Shown in pieces: positions 8,682 through 17,813 of a stretch of 64,000 nucleotides of DNA. Both the position numbers and the translations under genes were made by a program. The notes beneath the pieces are model-generated. The model searched no databases and was not told the DNA's origin. It saw only the letters and a program-made list of their open reading frames with translations. The stretch's first letter is position 1. Every line of letters starts with the position of its first letter. Origin of the DNA: a bacterium (GTDB taxonomy: Bacteria; Hinthialibacterota; Hinthialibacteria; OLB16); assembly GCA_022072055.1 (NCBI GenBank), contig JAJVIK010000013.1, positions 248,001-312,000 on the forward strand, in the 5' to 3' direction.

Positions 8682-9218
8682 TCAGGGAGTTGCTTCGCCT
8701 TTTTGGGGACCGGGCACGACCTCGGAGCAGCTCACCCGGCATTCCGTGGACAGAACGCAGAGGGTCACCATCCCGGCCAGAAGGATCGCGTCCCGAGCTA
8801 GAGTGTAGGCCCCCACCTTGGTGTCGACCCCCACAAAGCAGCCGCACTCGATGTCCAGTCCCCGAATCATGGCCTGAATCATTCCCACAAGGAAGCAGGC
8901 CTGAAGAAGGCCGAGCAGCAAACTGCTCGCCTTGAGCCAGCGCCCGCGCAAGAGGCACATCGCGGCCACGGTTTCGACTCCGACGATGAACATGGCGGCG
9001 AGATGAACCCACTCCACGGGGAGAACACGGTAGTTGTAGACGCTCCGCGCGAAGGGCCCGAGGTCAACGGGCGGCGGGAATCCTTCCGGCGGGAAGGCTC
9101 CCCACGCCACGGTTTCCCAATTGAAGAATTTGGGGATCGCGGCATACAGCATGATAAGGCCAAGGACCACTCGGAGTCCGTGGAAGACCCAGCTCCTTGT
9201 GAGTGTGGCGGAGTTCAT
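8682..9218 (-). CDS. MauE/DoxX-like redox-associated membrane protein
   Basis: 178 residues from ATG 9218, two bases after the rhodanese gene stop; a longer start would run back into that gene. Four or so hydrophobic helices are visible (FHGLRVVLGLIMLYAAIPK; HLAAMFIVGVETVAAM; SSLLLGLLQACFLVGMIQAM; ARDAILLAGMVTLCVL), with a Cys pair in IECGCFVG between helices 3 and 4. This matches MauE/DoxX membrane proteins, which are linked to periplasmic disulfide or sulfur redox chemistry. The CxC-type pair and the neighbouring rhodanese fit a role in moving electrons or sulfur across the membrane (inference). Confidence 0.82.
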   Translation of the reverse strand: MNSATLTRSWVFHGLRVVLGLIMLYAAIPKFFNWETVAWGAFPPEGFPPPVDLGPFARSVYNYRVLPVEWVHLAAMFIVGVETVAAMCLLRGRWLKASSLLLGLLQACFLVGMIQAMIRGLDIECGCFVGVDTKVGAYTLARDAILLAGMVTLCVLSTECRVSCSEVVPGPQKGEATP

Positions 9219-9220
9219 GT

Positions 9221-9709
9221 TCAACCCACCCCCTGCCCTTCCGGTTCCACTTCGCCCCCCTGTTTCACCCACTCGGTCCATCCACCGGAGAATATCCGCA
9301 ACTTGTCCTCCTCAAAACCAAGCTCCAGCAGCTTTTCATAGACCACCTTGCTGGCGTGACAATCAGCCCCATCGCAGTAAATGACCAACTGTTGATCCTT
9401 GGGGAGATCGTTGACCAAATCCGGAGTGCCCTGCTCGAAAGCCTTGTAGGGGAGCGAGAACGCCCCGGGGATATGGCCCTTGGAAAAGGCCTCCTCGGAG
9501 CGAGCGTCTATGAACAAAACCTCTCCGCTCTCCCACAGAGCCCGCAGCTCGGAAGTCGCCACATCCGAACCTTCGGGAACGGCTTCCTTGAAAAGGTCGG
9601 CTGAGGCAAGGAGCGGGAGCGGCTCGGGGGCCAGCGCGTTCATCGCAAGACCGAGAAACGCTCCGGAAATGCACAACAAAGTGACTTGAGACAGTGTCCT
9701 CATTTCCAA
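9221..9709 (-). CDS. Membrane-anchored/exported rhodanese-domain protein
   Basis: 162 residues. An N-terminal hydrophobic stretch (VTLLCISGAFLGLAMNALA) acts as a signal or anchor, and one rhodanese domain follows: FIDARSEEAFSKGHIPGA, then the active-site loop VIYCDGADCHAS, whose first Cys is in the position of the persulfide-carrying cysteine. Single-domain rhodaneses transfer sulfane sulfur. The stop is two bases before the MauE/DoxX-like gene, so the pair is likely a two-component periplasmic sulfur or thiol redox unit. The start overlaps the end of the isomerase gene by ten bases. Confidence 0.88.
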   Translation of the reverse strand: MEMRTLSQVTLLCISGAFLGLAMNALAPEPLPLLASADLFKEAVPEGSDVATSELRALWESGEVLFIDARSEEAFSKGHIPGAFSLPYKAFEQGTPDLVNDLPKDQQLVIYCDGADCHASKVVYEKLLELGFEEDKLRIFSGGWTEWVKQGGEVEPEGQGVG

Positions 9710-10581
9710 TCCAGGTAAGGCGCAAGAGTCTTGAGGGACAGGAGCAGACCGAGGTCTTCCTTCTTGGCCCCTCGTTTCTCGTTACGATAGACCTCATCGT
9801 GCCATCCTTCAATATTGAGGTCCCCCGCATATCCTCCGCGCTGGAGCTCCTTGATCACCAGCCCCCAGTTCGTGTCTCCGAGGCCGGGGAAGCAGTGCTC
9901 CGCCACGTGATAGGCCCAGATTCCCTCGCGCGCGAGCAAGTCGCGGTTGATGTGGGCGTCCTTGGCATGCACATGAAAGACCTTATGCCCGAACTCGCGA
10001 AGATTGGAAACCGGGTCGATGAACTGGCAGATCAGGTGCGAGGGGTCCCATTCGAGACCCAGGTAATCGCTTCTCACCGCCTCAAAGCCGCGCCGCCACA
10101 TCTCCGGGGTGGAGAGGAAATTGATTCCATCCTGGCCCGGTAGGTGATGCCAGCCCATGGGACATGGCTCAATCGCGATCCGGACCCCATGCTCCTCGGC
10201 GAAGGCGGCGTGTTCGCTCCAGACTTTCTTAAAGGCGGGAAGACTGTCCTCGATCAGGCGGGTTGGGCTTCTCCCGGAAAAGCCCGCGACCACTCCGACC
10301 CCCAACTTTGCGGCGAGCAGGATGGACCCTCGGACACGAGCGCGTCCCTCCTTGGCGAACTTGGGATCGAGGTGGTTGACATAGAAGGCGGCCAGGCAGG
10401 ATATCCGCAGGTGGCGCTTCCGGAAGGTCTCGCCGACCTCCTCGGCCTTATCCGACCAGCCTCGGTTACCCGGGAAAAACGGATCGGAGGGTTGGACAAT
10501 GAGTTCGGCGCACCCGAACCCGTTGTCGGCGGCAAACCGAATCCGCTCCTGATCGAAAGGCATCATGAATCCGACACGCAT
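9700..10581 (-). CDS. Sugar phosphate isomerase/epimerase-like TIM barrel
   Basis: 293 residues from ATG 10581, preceded at normal distance by a strong AGGAGGA ribosome site; the upstream in-frame codons are therefore not used. The protein belongs to the AP-endonuclease-2/xylose isomerase-like barrel family (IolE, hydroxypyruvate isomerase and relatives): FGCAELIVQPSD at the start, IAIEPCPMGWH with the metal-binding Glu, LEWDPSHL, VFHVHAKDAH and LNIEGWHDE near the end. These carry the usual Glu, Asp, His and Glu metal ligands. Substrate cannot be assigned. The stop overlaps the rhodanese start, so it leads that three-gene operon. Confidence 0.87.
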   Translation of the reverse strand: MRVGFMMPFDQERIRFAADNGFGCAELIVQPSDPFFPGNRGWSDKAEEVGETFRKRHLRISCLAAFYVNHLDPKFAKEGRARVRGSILLAAKLGVGVVAGFSGRSPTRLIEDSLPAFKKVWSEHAAFAEEHGVRIAIEPCPMGWHHLPGQDGINFLSTPEMWRRGFEAVRSDYLGLEWDPSHLICQFIDPVSNLREFGHKVFHVHAKDAHINRDLLAREGIWAYHVAEHCFPGLGDTNWGLVIKELQRGGYAGDLNIEGWHDEVYRNEKRGAKKEDLGLLLSLKTLAPYLDWK

Positions 10582-10749
10582 GGCGGGGTCCTCCTGGTCC
10601 AATGGAAATGGATGGGTCGCTCATGCCGGACGGAAGCCGAGCTGGGGCAATTGTCGCACGGACCGCGTGGGAAAGCAGGGTGTCGGGGGGGGCGGCGCCC
10701 ACCCCCGACACTTTTGGAAGGTCATGCTCCTGAAGCGACTCGCGAGGTC

Positions 10750-11259
10750 TCAGGTTTCGGCTCGGCCGCGCGCGATGATGAGCTTGCCGGAACGGATCAT
10801 CTCCTGGATTCCGTACCGGTGGAACAGGCTCTCCACCGCGTCGAGCTTTTCCGAATCCCCGGTCACCTCGACAATCAGGCTTTCGTCGGAGATGTCCACC
10901 GTCTTGGCGCGGAACACATCCACGATCTGAAGAATCTCCGTGCGGGTGGACACATCCGCCTTGATCTTGATGAGGGCCAGTTCGCGCACCACGGATTCCT
11001 CGCCGGTGTGCTCGGCCGCGCGGACCACATCCACCAGCTTGTCGAGCTGCTTGATGATCTGGTCCAGAATCTCGGGGTCTCCCTTGGACACAATAGTCAT
11101 GCGGGAGAACCCGGGCAGGTGAGCCGCGCTGACCACCAGCGAGTCAATATTATACCCTCGCCTCGCGAAGACCTGGGCGATCCGGCTGAGCACTCCGGGA
11201 CGGTCGTGAACCAGAACGCTGACTGTGTGTTTAGGGCTTGCGCCGTTGTTGTCGTTCAT
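10750..11259 (-). CDS. ilvN: Acetolactate synthase small regulatory subunit
   Basis: 169 residues with the N-terminal ACT domain (VLVHDRPGVLSRIAQVF, then GYNIDSLVV) and the C-terminal IlvN/IlvH domain (about 85-165). The small subunit binds valine and controls the catalytic subunit. The gene starts two bases after the ilvB stop (11261), giving a tight ilvBN pair. Its length matches IlvH/IlvN of about 160-170 residues, so ilvH would be an equally valid symbol. Confidence 0.95.
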   Translation of the reverse strand: MNDNNGASPKHTVSVLVHDRPGVLSRIAQVFARRGYNIDSLVVSAAHLPGFSRMTIVSKGDPEILDQIIKQLDKLVDVVRAAEHTGEESVVRELALIKIKADVSTRTEILQIVDVFRAKTVDISDESLIVEVTGDSEKLDAVESLFHRYGIQEMIRSGKLIIARGRAET

Positions 11260-11260
11260 T

Positions 11261-12961
11261 TCAGGTGCTCCCTTCCGGCTTCGCGAGTTTCACTTTGGGC
11301 GGCTCGATGAGCATGTCCCGGATCGCGGCGCCCGCGGGAATCATGGGGAACACATTCCCCTCTTTCTCCACATGGGCGTCGATCACGCACGGGCCATCGT
11401 TGTATTCGATGGCCTGCTTCAGGATGCGCTTGACATCTCCGATGCGGCGGATGCGGAAGCCCTTGGCTCCATAGGACTCCGCCAGGCGGACAAAATCGGG
11501 GTTGCCCTCCAGGTCCACTCCAGAATAGCGGTTATCGAAGAATAGCTCCTGCCACTGGCGAACCATGCCGAGGTACGCGTTGTTGATGATCAGGACCTTC
11601 ACGGGGAGTTTGTGGAGGACCGCCGTGGAGAGCTCATAAAGGGTCATCTGGAACCCCCCATCGCCGACCACCGCCCAGACTTGCTCGTTGGGACGTCCGA
11701 ACTGCGCGCCGATGGCCGCCGGGAACCCATAGCCCATGGTCCCCGCTCCACCGCTGGATAGCCACTGGTGATCGCTGTCGCACTTGTAGAACTGCGCGCA
11801 CCACATCTGGTGCTGCCCCACATCGGTGGTGACGATCGCCTTGCCGCCGGTGAGTTGATACATCATGTCGAGCACATACTGGGCGTGCAGCCCCCCGCGC
11901 TTGGGATACTTGAGCGGAAACTGCTTCTTCCAGCCGTTGATCCGGTCCAGCCATTCCTTGGTGTCCAACGGGCGGACATGCTTGACCAGCTCCTCCAGGA
12001 TCGCCCGAGCATCCCCGGCGAGCATCACATCCGGCTTGATGATCTTCCCGAACTCGGCCTTGTCGATGTCCACATGAATCTTCCTGGCGTTCGGACAGAA
12101 CTCGGCGAGCTTCCCCGTGATACGGTCATCCCACCGTCCGCCGATGGACATGATCAGGTCGCAGTCCACAACCGCCTTGTTGGCGTAGGCGGTTCCGTGC
12201 ATCCCCATCATTCCGCAGGAGAGCTCGTGCGTTTCGGGGAAGCCTCCTTTGCCAAGGAGGGTGTTGACCACCGGGACGCGGAGTTTCTCGGCGAAAGCTT
12301 TCACCGCCTTGGCCGCCTTGGAGATCAGCACTCCGTGACCGACATAGAGCAGCGGACGTCTGGACTGGTGGATCAGATCCGCGGCGCGGTAAATGCTCTC
12401 CATGGCCAATTCCGACGGCACCCGGTAACCCGGGAGCTCCACCCTTTCCGGGAAAGTGGCGGTGCAAGGTCCGGAAGCGACATCCTTCGGGACATCGATC
12501 AAGACCGGTCCCGGGCGACCCGTGTTGCAGATCAAGAAGGCCTCCTTGAGGACTCTCGGGAGATCGTTGGTGGTTTTGACCAAATAGGAGTGCTTCACCA
12601 CCGGGATGGTGATCCCGAAGATATCGGCCTCCTGAAAAGCATCCTTCCCCAACATGGGTGTGATCTGCTGGCCGGAGATCACAATCAGCGGGACCGAATC
12701 CATTTGGGCTGTCAGTAGCCCGGTAACCGTGTTGGTGGCTCCCGGACCACTGGTCACCAACACAACGCCCGGTTTCCCGGTCACTCGGGCGTACCCATCG
12801 GCAATGTGGGTCGCGCCCTGTTCGTGACGGGTCAGGACCAATTTGATTTTGGATTCCAGGATGGAGTCATAAACCGGCATGACCGCCCCACCCGGGATTC
12901 CGAAAACATGGTCCACGCCCTCACGACGTAATGCCTCAATCACTGCATCGGCGCCGGTCAT
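11261..12961 (-). CDS. ilvB: Acetolactate synthase large catalytic subunit
   Basis: 566 residues, full length. It shows the three ThDP-enzyme domains: N-terminal pyrimidine-binding domain with the catalytic Glu in [17 protein letters not shown] near residue 47, the central FAD-binding domain, and the C-terminal domain with GDGGFQM and the Mg/ThDP motif ending [11 protein letters not shown]. It makes acetolactate or acetohydroxybutyrate for Val, Leu and Ile. A good AGGAG ribosome site precedes ATG 12961, and a sigma70 promoter lies about 110 bases upstream. It is followed directly by the regulatory subunit gene. Confidence 0.97.
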   Translation of the reverse strand: MTGADAVIEALRREGVDHVFGIPGGAVMPVYDSILESKIKLVLTRHEQGATHIADGYARVTGKPGVVLVTSGPGATNTVTGLLTAQMDSVPLIVISGQQITPMLGKDAFQEADIFGITIPVVKHSYLVKTTNDLPRVLKEAFLICNTGRPGPVLIDVPKDVASGPCTATFPERVELPGYRVPSELAMESIYRAADLIHQSRRPLLYVGHGVLISKAAKAVKAFAEKLRVPVVNTLLGKGGFPETHELSCGMMGMHGTAYANKAVVDCDLIMSIGGRWDDRITGKLAEFCPNARKIHVDIDKAEFGKIIKPDVMLAGDARAILEELVKHVRPLDTKEWLDRINGWKKQFPLKYPKRGGLHAQYVLDMMYQLTGGKAIVTTDVGQHQMWCAQFYKCDSDHQWLSSGGAGTMGYGFPAAIGAQFGRPNEQVWAVVGDGGFQMTLYELSTAVLHKLPVKVLIINNAYLGMVRQWQELFFDNRYSGVDLEGNPDFVRLAESYGAKGFRIRRIGDVKRILKQAIEYNDGPCVIDAHVEKEGNVFPMIPAGAAIRDMLIEPPKVKLAKPEGST

Positions 12962-13069
12962 GGCCTTGCTCCTTCAATTCTGACGGATCGCTCCGAGGGT
13001 CCGCTTGAAACCAAGCCTTATAGCGGCTGAATCTCACGTCCTTCGGTCGAGCGTCATGGATATGTTGGG

Positions 13070-13098
13070 AGAATAGACCCTATTTTGCAGGATGTCAA
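13070..13098 (-). promoter_or_regulatory. sigma70-type promoter of ilvBN
   Basis: On the minus strand TTGACA (13098-13093), a 17-base spacer and TATTCT (13075-13070) form a near-consensus promoter. The predicted start is near 13063, giving a leader of about 100 bases before ilvB. The leader contains no codon-biased leader peptide typical of ilv attenuation. Confidence 0.75.
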
Positions 13099-13141
13099 GA
13101 CCACTGATGGCATAAGTCAATTCTTGTGGTCATATTTTGCA
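13081..13141 (-). promoter_or_regulatory. Direct and inverted repeats upstream of the ilvBN promoter
   Basis: TATTTTGCA occurs twice on the plus strand, at 13081-13089 (inside the promoter spacer) and 13133-13141, 52 bases apart, close to five helical turns. Between them lies an inverted repeat, GACCAC 13099-13104 and GTGGTC 13126-13131. This looks like binding sites for a regulator that loops or spans DNA; the regulator is not known. The rest of the 12,962-13,335 gap shows no gene. Confidence 0.4.
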
Positions 13142-13335
13142 TAACCCGTGAGAGCTATGCTGAAAATCATGCGTAAAAGGCGCCCAATTCCAACAGCATC
13201 GCCTTGCTTATTACTCGGAAGCTCGATTCTCCGTGCAGAACCTGCAATCGGAACGGGATAGCCCGGACAGAAATCGCCTAGTGGGAATCTGAAAGGAGGG
13301 CGACCGAGGATGGAAACAGCGAAAGATGGGAGAAT

Positions 13336-14466
13336 TCAGTCCCCGAGTGGGTCGGCAACTGGGGTCCGGACATAATCTTCCCGCGGATAGGACCCGAGAG
13401 ACTTGGTCTGAAGGCAGAACTCTTCGAGCTCCTCCAGCGCCCGGCGCACATTTTCGTCCTGTGTGTGCCCCTCGAATTCGATGAAAAAGAGGTACTCCCA
13501 GCGCTCATCCTTGGTCGGGCGCGAGTCAATATGGGTGAGGTTGATGGTGTGCCTGCGGAATGGCTCCAGCGCCGAGAGCAACGCTCCGGGACGGTTCCGG
13601 AGTTGGAAAATCATGGAGGTCTTATCCCGCCCCGTGGGAGGCTCGGAGTCGTACCCGATGATGACAAAGCGAGTGGAGTTATGGGCCCGGTCCTCGATAT
13701 TGGCGTGCAGGATCGGAACCCCATAGAGCTTGCCCGCGAGCTCGGCGGCGATTGCGGCAGTCCCCGGCTCCACGGCGGCCCGTTCGGCCCCGGCGGCGGT
13801 GTTGGCCACCTCGACATACTCGGCTTCGGGAAAGTGGCGGTCGAGCCACTCCCGGCATTGCCCGAACGCTTGGCCGTGAGTGTAAATCCTCTTGATCTCA
13901 GACGGGGCCGACTTGGACAGGAACTGATGGTGAATGTCGTGCTGGGTCGAGGCGTAAATCTTCAAATCGGACTTCTGAAGATTGTCGATGGTCTCGGCGA
14001 CCACGCCGTAAGTGGAGTTGCGGATCGGGACCACTCCATAGTGGGCTTCCCGCTTCTCCACCGAACGGAACACATGGCTGATCTGCTCATGGGGGATGAA
14101 CTGGGAAGACTGGCCGAATTTCTCAAGCGCGGCCATGTGGGTGTAGCTCCCAGGCGACCCGAAAAACGCGACCTTCAGTTTGGCCTCAAGCGACCGGCAG
14201 GCTGAGATGATCTCGCGGAAAACCAGCGGAATCGCATCGGATGGAAAGGGGCCTCGGCTTTCCTTGGCGAGTCGCTCCTGAATGTCGCGCTCGCGGCGGG
14301 GGATATAGAAGCAGACCCCTTCCGCCCGCTGCTTGAGCTGCCCGACCTCGCGGACAACCTCCGCTCGGCGGTTGAGGAGCTCAAGAATCTCCCGGTCGAT
14401 CGCATCAATGCGCTCGCGCAGGGGCTGAAGGGCTTGATCGTTTTCAGAGGGGGTCACGTTGTTCAA
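13336..14466 (-). CDS. pheA: Bifunctional chorismate mutase/prephenate dehydratase (P-protein)
   Basis: 376 residues: AroQ chorismate mutase helix bundle (about 10-95, LRERIDAIDREILELLNRR), prephenate dehydratase domain (about 100-275) and C-terminal ACT domain (about 285-365, binds Phe). The dehydratase domain keeps NSTRFVIIG with the catalytic Thr and THGQAFGQC. However, the segment that is normally PIENS reads PIRNSTYG, an acidic residue replaced by arginine. FFGSPGSYTHMAA at the domain start is also a divergent form. It follows smg after 24 bases and probably shares the dprA-smg-pheA transcript. It converts chorismate to phenylpyruvate if the dehydratase is active. Confidence 0.93.
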   Translation of the reverse strand: MNNVTPSENDQALQPLRERIDAIDREILELLNRRAEVVREVGQLKQRAEGVCFYIPRRERDIQERLAKESRGPFPSDAIPLVFREIISACRSLEAKLKVAFFGSPGSYTHMAALEKFGQSSQFIPHEQISHVFRSVEKREAHYGVVPIRNSTYGVVAETIDNLQKSDLKIYASTQHDIHHQFLSKSAPSEIKRIYTHGQAFGQCREWLDRHFPEAEYVEVANTAAGAERAAVEPGTAAIAAELAGKLYGVPILHANIEDRAHNSTRFVIIGYDSEPPTGRDKTSMIFQLRNRPGALLSALEPFRRHTINLTHIDSRPTKDERWEYLFFIEFEGHTQDENVRRALEELEEFCLQTKSLGSYPREDYVRTPVADPLGD

Positions 14467-14490
14467 TCGGCGCCATCCGGGGCGCGGAGA

Positions 14491-14943
14491 TCAGTGGAAA
14501 AAGTCGCTGATGGTCTCATCAAACTCGCCGGGCATCTTGGGTCTTCCCTGAAGCAGCTCCTCGACCAGCATTTCGGTCTCCTCCACGGTGAGATCCTCGG
14601 CATCCAGGACCAGAATCCGCTCCACAAGCTCCTCGCGTTGGAGACGGTCCAGCACTTGCATCCCCACCAGCTGGTTCAGGTAACCGCGAACTTCCGGGCT
14701 GATATGGTGCTCCTCCAACTTCATGAAGAAATGCTCCCCCACCGGACCGCGCGGACCGGGCCAGGGGCATTCCAGACGTTCGTGGATCTTGTCGACAATG
14801 CTCAGCGCCGCGCTGATCTCATTCGGATTGTGCCCTTGCTCCATCAAACTTTCCACCAAATCATGTCGCAGGTCGCCGCTTGAATCCTCTTCCAGCGATT
14901 CCCGCAGGAAAAGGGTCACCATTTCCAACACTCGCCCAGTCAT
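14491..14943 (-). CDS. smg: Smg/DUF494 family protein
   Basis: 150 residues, acidic, predicted helical. The sequence pattern (an N-terminal MVTLFLRE-like segment, EISAALSIVDKI, and LEEHHISPEVRGYLNQL in the middle) matches the DUF494/Smg family, whose members are also near 150 residues. Smg has no established biochemical role. The decisive support is context: smg lies just downstream of dprA in many proteobacteria, and here it starts 59 bases after dprA and is read in the same direction. Confidence 0.85.
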   Translation of the reverse strand: MTGRVLEMVTLFLRESLEEDSSGDLRHDLVESLMEQGHNPNEISAALSIVDKIHERLECPWPGPRGPVGEHFFMKLEEHHISPEVRGYLNQLVGMQVLDRLQREELVERILVLDAEDLTVEETEMLVEELLQGRPKMPGEFDETISDFFH

Positions 14944-15002
14944 TTGCCACCCCTCACTGCTGGAATCTCCCCCTCGGAGCCAAGGACAATATAGCCCAAA
15001 CT

Positions 15003-16205
15003 CTAGGCCAGGTCAAAACTCATTCCAGGCAACCTCCGAACCAAGCCCTGCATTTCTAGAAGTAGCAAACGTTCCGACACTTTACGAACAGGGAGATCCA
15101 AATCCCCCGCCAGTCGGTCGATATGGGTCCGCCCGGCCTCCAGTCTCAGGACTATCCTGCGATCGATGGGGTCATCGGGGAGGCGCATTCCGGGGCTGGA
15201 GATGGCGGGGGGCTGCAAGGCCTCCTCAGGATGGCGCGCTGAGGTTTCAGAGCCAGTCTTAACCGGTTCGACCCTCTTTGGGGGTTGGTTGTGCCGGGAG
15301 GCGGGGCGCGCGGGGACAAAAGCTCGGAGCTCGGAGAGGATATCCTCGGCCGAGCAGACCAGCTTCGCGCCATCCTGAATCAGCCGATGAGGACCTTCCG
15401 AAGGGGGCTCGTTGGCGCGACCGGGAACCGCGTAGACATCCCGGTTCTGCTCCATCGCATGCCTCGCGGTGATCAGCGCGCCGCTTCCCATCGGAGCTTG
15501 GACCACCAGAACCCCTCGCGCGCACCCCGAGACCAGACGGTTCCGAACCGGGAAACACCTCGGATGGGGCTGGATCTTGGAATGGAATTCGGTGAAAAGC
15601 CCCCCGGTCCCGGCGATCTCCTCGGCGAGCTCCGCATGCTCGCAGGGATACATGGAACCGAAGCCACAGGGGAGAAAGGCCCAGGACTGCCCCCCCACCG
15701 CAAGCGCGGCGCGGTGGGCCGCGCCATCGATCCCCAGCGCCAGGCCACTGGCGGTGACAATCCCCTTGCCGGCAAGCGCGGTGACTATCTCGCGGGTCAT
15801 CTTCAGTCCGTACGAATCGCAGCGTCGTGTCCCCACCACCGCGATCACGGGACCTTGGGGATCGGGGAGGCGCCCTCGCGCGAAAAGGAGTCGGGGGGGA
15901 ACCGGGATTTCACGCAGCAGCGGGGGGAAGTCCGGGTCGGATGAGAGCAGGATCCGAGCCGCCTTCCCATCAAGAAGCGCGAGCTCGGCCTCCACCTCCG
16001 ACTCCCGCTTTCCCTGGCCGGTCAGAAGCAACCCCTTGACCGCCTTGGGGGAGATCTTGGGGATCCGTGAAAGCTCCGCCTCGGACTTGCCCAAGACTTG
16101 GTCCGGGGATCCGAAGGCCGTGATCAGGGCATTGAGGGTGGAGGGGCCGACCCCGGGAGTCAGGACCAAACGGAGCCAATCAGCCCGGGCAGAGTTCTCG
16201 GACAT
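15003..16205 (-). CDS. dprA: DNA-processing protein DprA
   Basis: 400 residues. An N-terminal helical SAM-like domain (LVLTPGVGPSTLNALI) precedes the Rossmann-like DprA core (about 105-300) with VVGTRRCDSYG, TASGLALGIDGAAH, FPVRNRLVSG and VVQAPMGSGALITA. A winged-helix domain closes the protein (about 345-400). DprA loads RecA on incoming single-stranded DNA during natural transformation. It suggests that competence functions exist, which fits the pilus/secretin cluster further right, though no com gene is seen here. It heads the dprA-smg-pheA run. Confidence 0.95.
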   Translation of the reverse strand: MSENSARADWLRLVLTPGVGPSTLNALITAFGSPDQVLGKSEAELSRIPKISPKAVKGLLLTGQGKRESEVEAELALLDGKAARILLSSDPDFPPLLREIPVPPRLLFARGRLPDPQGPVIAVVGTRRCDSYGLKMTREIVTALAGKGIVTASGLALGIDGAAHRAALAVGGQSWAFLPCGFGSMYPCEHAELAEEIAGTGGLFTEFHSKIQPHPRCFPVRNRLVSGCARGVLVVQAPMGSGALITARHAMEQNRDVYAVPGRANEPPSEGPHRLIQDGAKLVCSAEDILSELRAFVPARPASRHNQPPKRVEPVKTGSETSARHPEEALQPPAISSPGMRLPDDPIDRRIVLRLEAGRTHIDRLAGDLDLPVRKVSERLLLLEMQGLVRRLPGMSFDLA

Positions 16206-16250
16206 GGCAAGCAGGTTAGTTTCCCAATCGGGGACTTGGCAATAGGAATA

Positions 16251-17813
16251 TTAACGGTTCTCTCCGGTTCGATCGAGCAGCCACCGGACGCCATCTCCAA
16301 CCTCCGGATGGGGAAGGAAGCCCATCTCGCGGAGAGTTGCCAAGGCTTCCTCCCCGGAATCCAGTCGGAGCAGCAAATGTCTGGGGGTGAACCGTCCAAG
16401 AACCAACGGGGCGAGTTTGCGGTTGTGAAGGACTTCGTCGGCGAGCTCGGCTGAATCACAGACAAGCAGCAAAGGGGCCTCCACGCTGAGGCGCCCATAA
16501 AGAGCGTCCCAGGCTTCGATGCTCTTCCGGACATTCTGGGGAATCGTGCGCCTTTCGCCGAGTTGCGCGGAGTACCAATCGATCTGGCGGGCGGCGGTCC
16601 AGCCCCCGCAGAGACCCCCGTAAACCGATTCCTTGGTGATTCGGTAGTGCAGGAGCTGGTCCACCCCCGTAAGGTCCGCGATTCGCTCCAAGGTCAAACG
16701 CGCCCGACGTGAGATCAGCGCCGGGGCGATGAGCTCGAAGTTGGGCTGGAGGTGGATCACCCCCACGGCCTCCTCGGGAAGGGTCTCGGGAGGCGAGCTT
16801 GCGCGCCAATACCACTCGTTCTCATCCTCGCCGAGTTCACAGTGTCCGAAGGCCATCAGGTTGAAGAGGGCCGAACGAACCAGCGCCGCGGACCCCGCGC
16901 CGCTGAAAAGCTGCACCCGAGGCCGAACCGCCTCGACCAGGTCATCCACCCGTCTCCAGCTCGGCGCCTGGCCTTCGCTATCCCCCAAGACCTCCTTGAT
17001 GCGCGCATAGTCAGCCGGCGCCGCATACGCGGGCCGCGTGGCGGTCAGACACTCTCGCCAGTCCTTGGATAGAAGGTCCAGCAGGGTCAGGAATGCATTC
17101 GCCGCCTCCTCATCGACCAGCGCGCGTCCATCCATCTCGCGAATCACCCCATGAGATTCCAACAGATGGAGGAGTGTCGCGGGCCAGTTCACCTCCCGCC
17201 CGGTGAACCGTAGGCGGAGCTCCGCGAGCCGGGTCCCCCGCAAGAGTGGCTCCAAACGGCGGAGGTGGCGCTTGGCGAGATGGGTCAGCTGGGTGACTCG
17301 AGCCTCATTCCGCAGGCAGAAGCCGACTACGGTCAGGAGGTCATCCTGCCAGACATTCGAGTGGGAATGGATCACGCGGGGGGTGGGTGTTCGCGCCTGC
17401 TGGACCATCTCAGCGGGTCGGAGGTGAGACAACAGTTGTTCGCGCAGATCCTCAAAGATCAGGAAGAGGTCCATCCGCTTTCCGGAATCGACCTGGACTC
17501 CGAGAAGCCCGGTCCCCTCGAGCTCGCGGATGGCCGCGAGGAACTCGCCTTGGCTGCGCTCCTCGCAATCGCGGTACAGGTCCTCGAAAGTGGTGGACTC
17601 CGAGCCGCGAATGACCAGGAAACGCAAGAGCTCATAGGCGTCCTCGGAGAGCTGCTCAAGGATTCCGGCAAGGGCCTCCTTGTTTGAAAGACGGCGCGCG
17701 ATCCCGAGGACCAGTCGCTGCTTCGAGTTCTCGCTCCCGGATAGACCGATGCGCGAGGCAACGGCTTGAAGGTCCCCAACGCTTCGAGAGGAAAGGTAAT
17801 CGAGCAGGGTCAT
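16251..17813 (-). CDS. Helicase-associated protein, partner of XPB helicase
   Basis: 520 residues. The N-terminal third is helical (QRLVLGIARRLSNKEALAGIL). A region near 350-470 (VIHLQPNFELIAPALISRR, LTLERIADLTGVD, YRITKESVYGG) matches the XPB/Ssl2-like helicase N-terminal (Helicase_C_3) domain found in bacterial proteins encoded beside XPB. No ATPase motif is present. Its ATG overlaps the XPB stop by ATGA, strongly suggesting that both proteins are made together and act in one complex, probably in DNA repair. Confidence 0.75.
   Translation of the reverse strand: MTLLDYLSSRSVGDLQAVASRIGLSGSENSKQRLVLGIARRLSNKEALAGILEQLSEDAYELLRFLVIRGSESTTFEDLYRDCEERSQGEFLAAIRELEGTGLLGVQVDSGKRMDLFLIFEDLREQLLSHLRPAEMVQQARTPTPRVIHSHSNVWQDDLLTVVGFCLRNEARVTQLTHLAKRHLRRLEPLLRGTRLAELRLRFTGREVNWPATLLHLLESHGVIREMDGRALVDEEAANAFLTLLDLLSKDWRECLTATRPAYAAPADYARIKEVLGDSEGQAPSWRRVDDLVEAVRPRVQLFSGAGSAALVRSALFNLMAFGHCELGEDENEWYWRASSPPETLPEEAVGVIHLQPNFELIAPALISRRARLTLERIADLTGVDQLLHYRITKESVYGGLCGGWTAARQIDWYSAQLGERRTIPQNVRKSIEAWDALYGRLSVEAPLLLVCDSAELADEVLHNRKLAPLVLGRFTPRHLLLRLDSGEEALATLREMGFLPHPEVGDGVRWLLDRTGENR

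Noticed and set aside
12962-13062. Leader peptide attenuator for ilvBN
   Set aside because: The only short frame (ATG ACG CTC GAC CGA AGG ACG TGA) has one Leu codon and no Val or Ile, and there is no terminator stem before ilvB.
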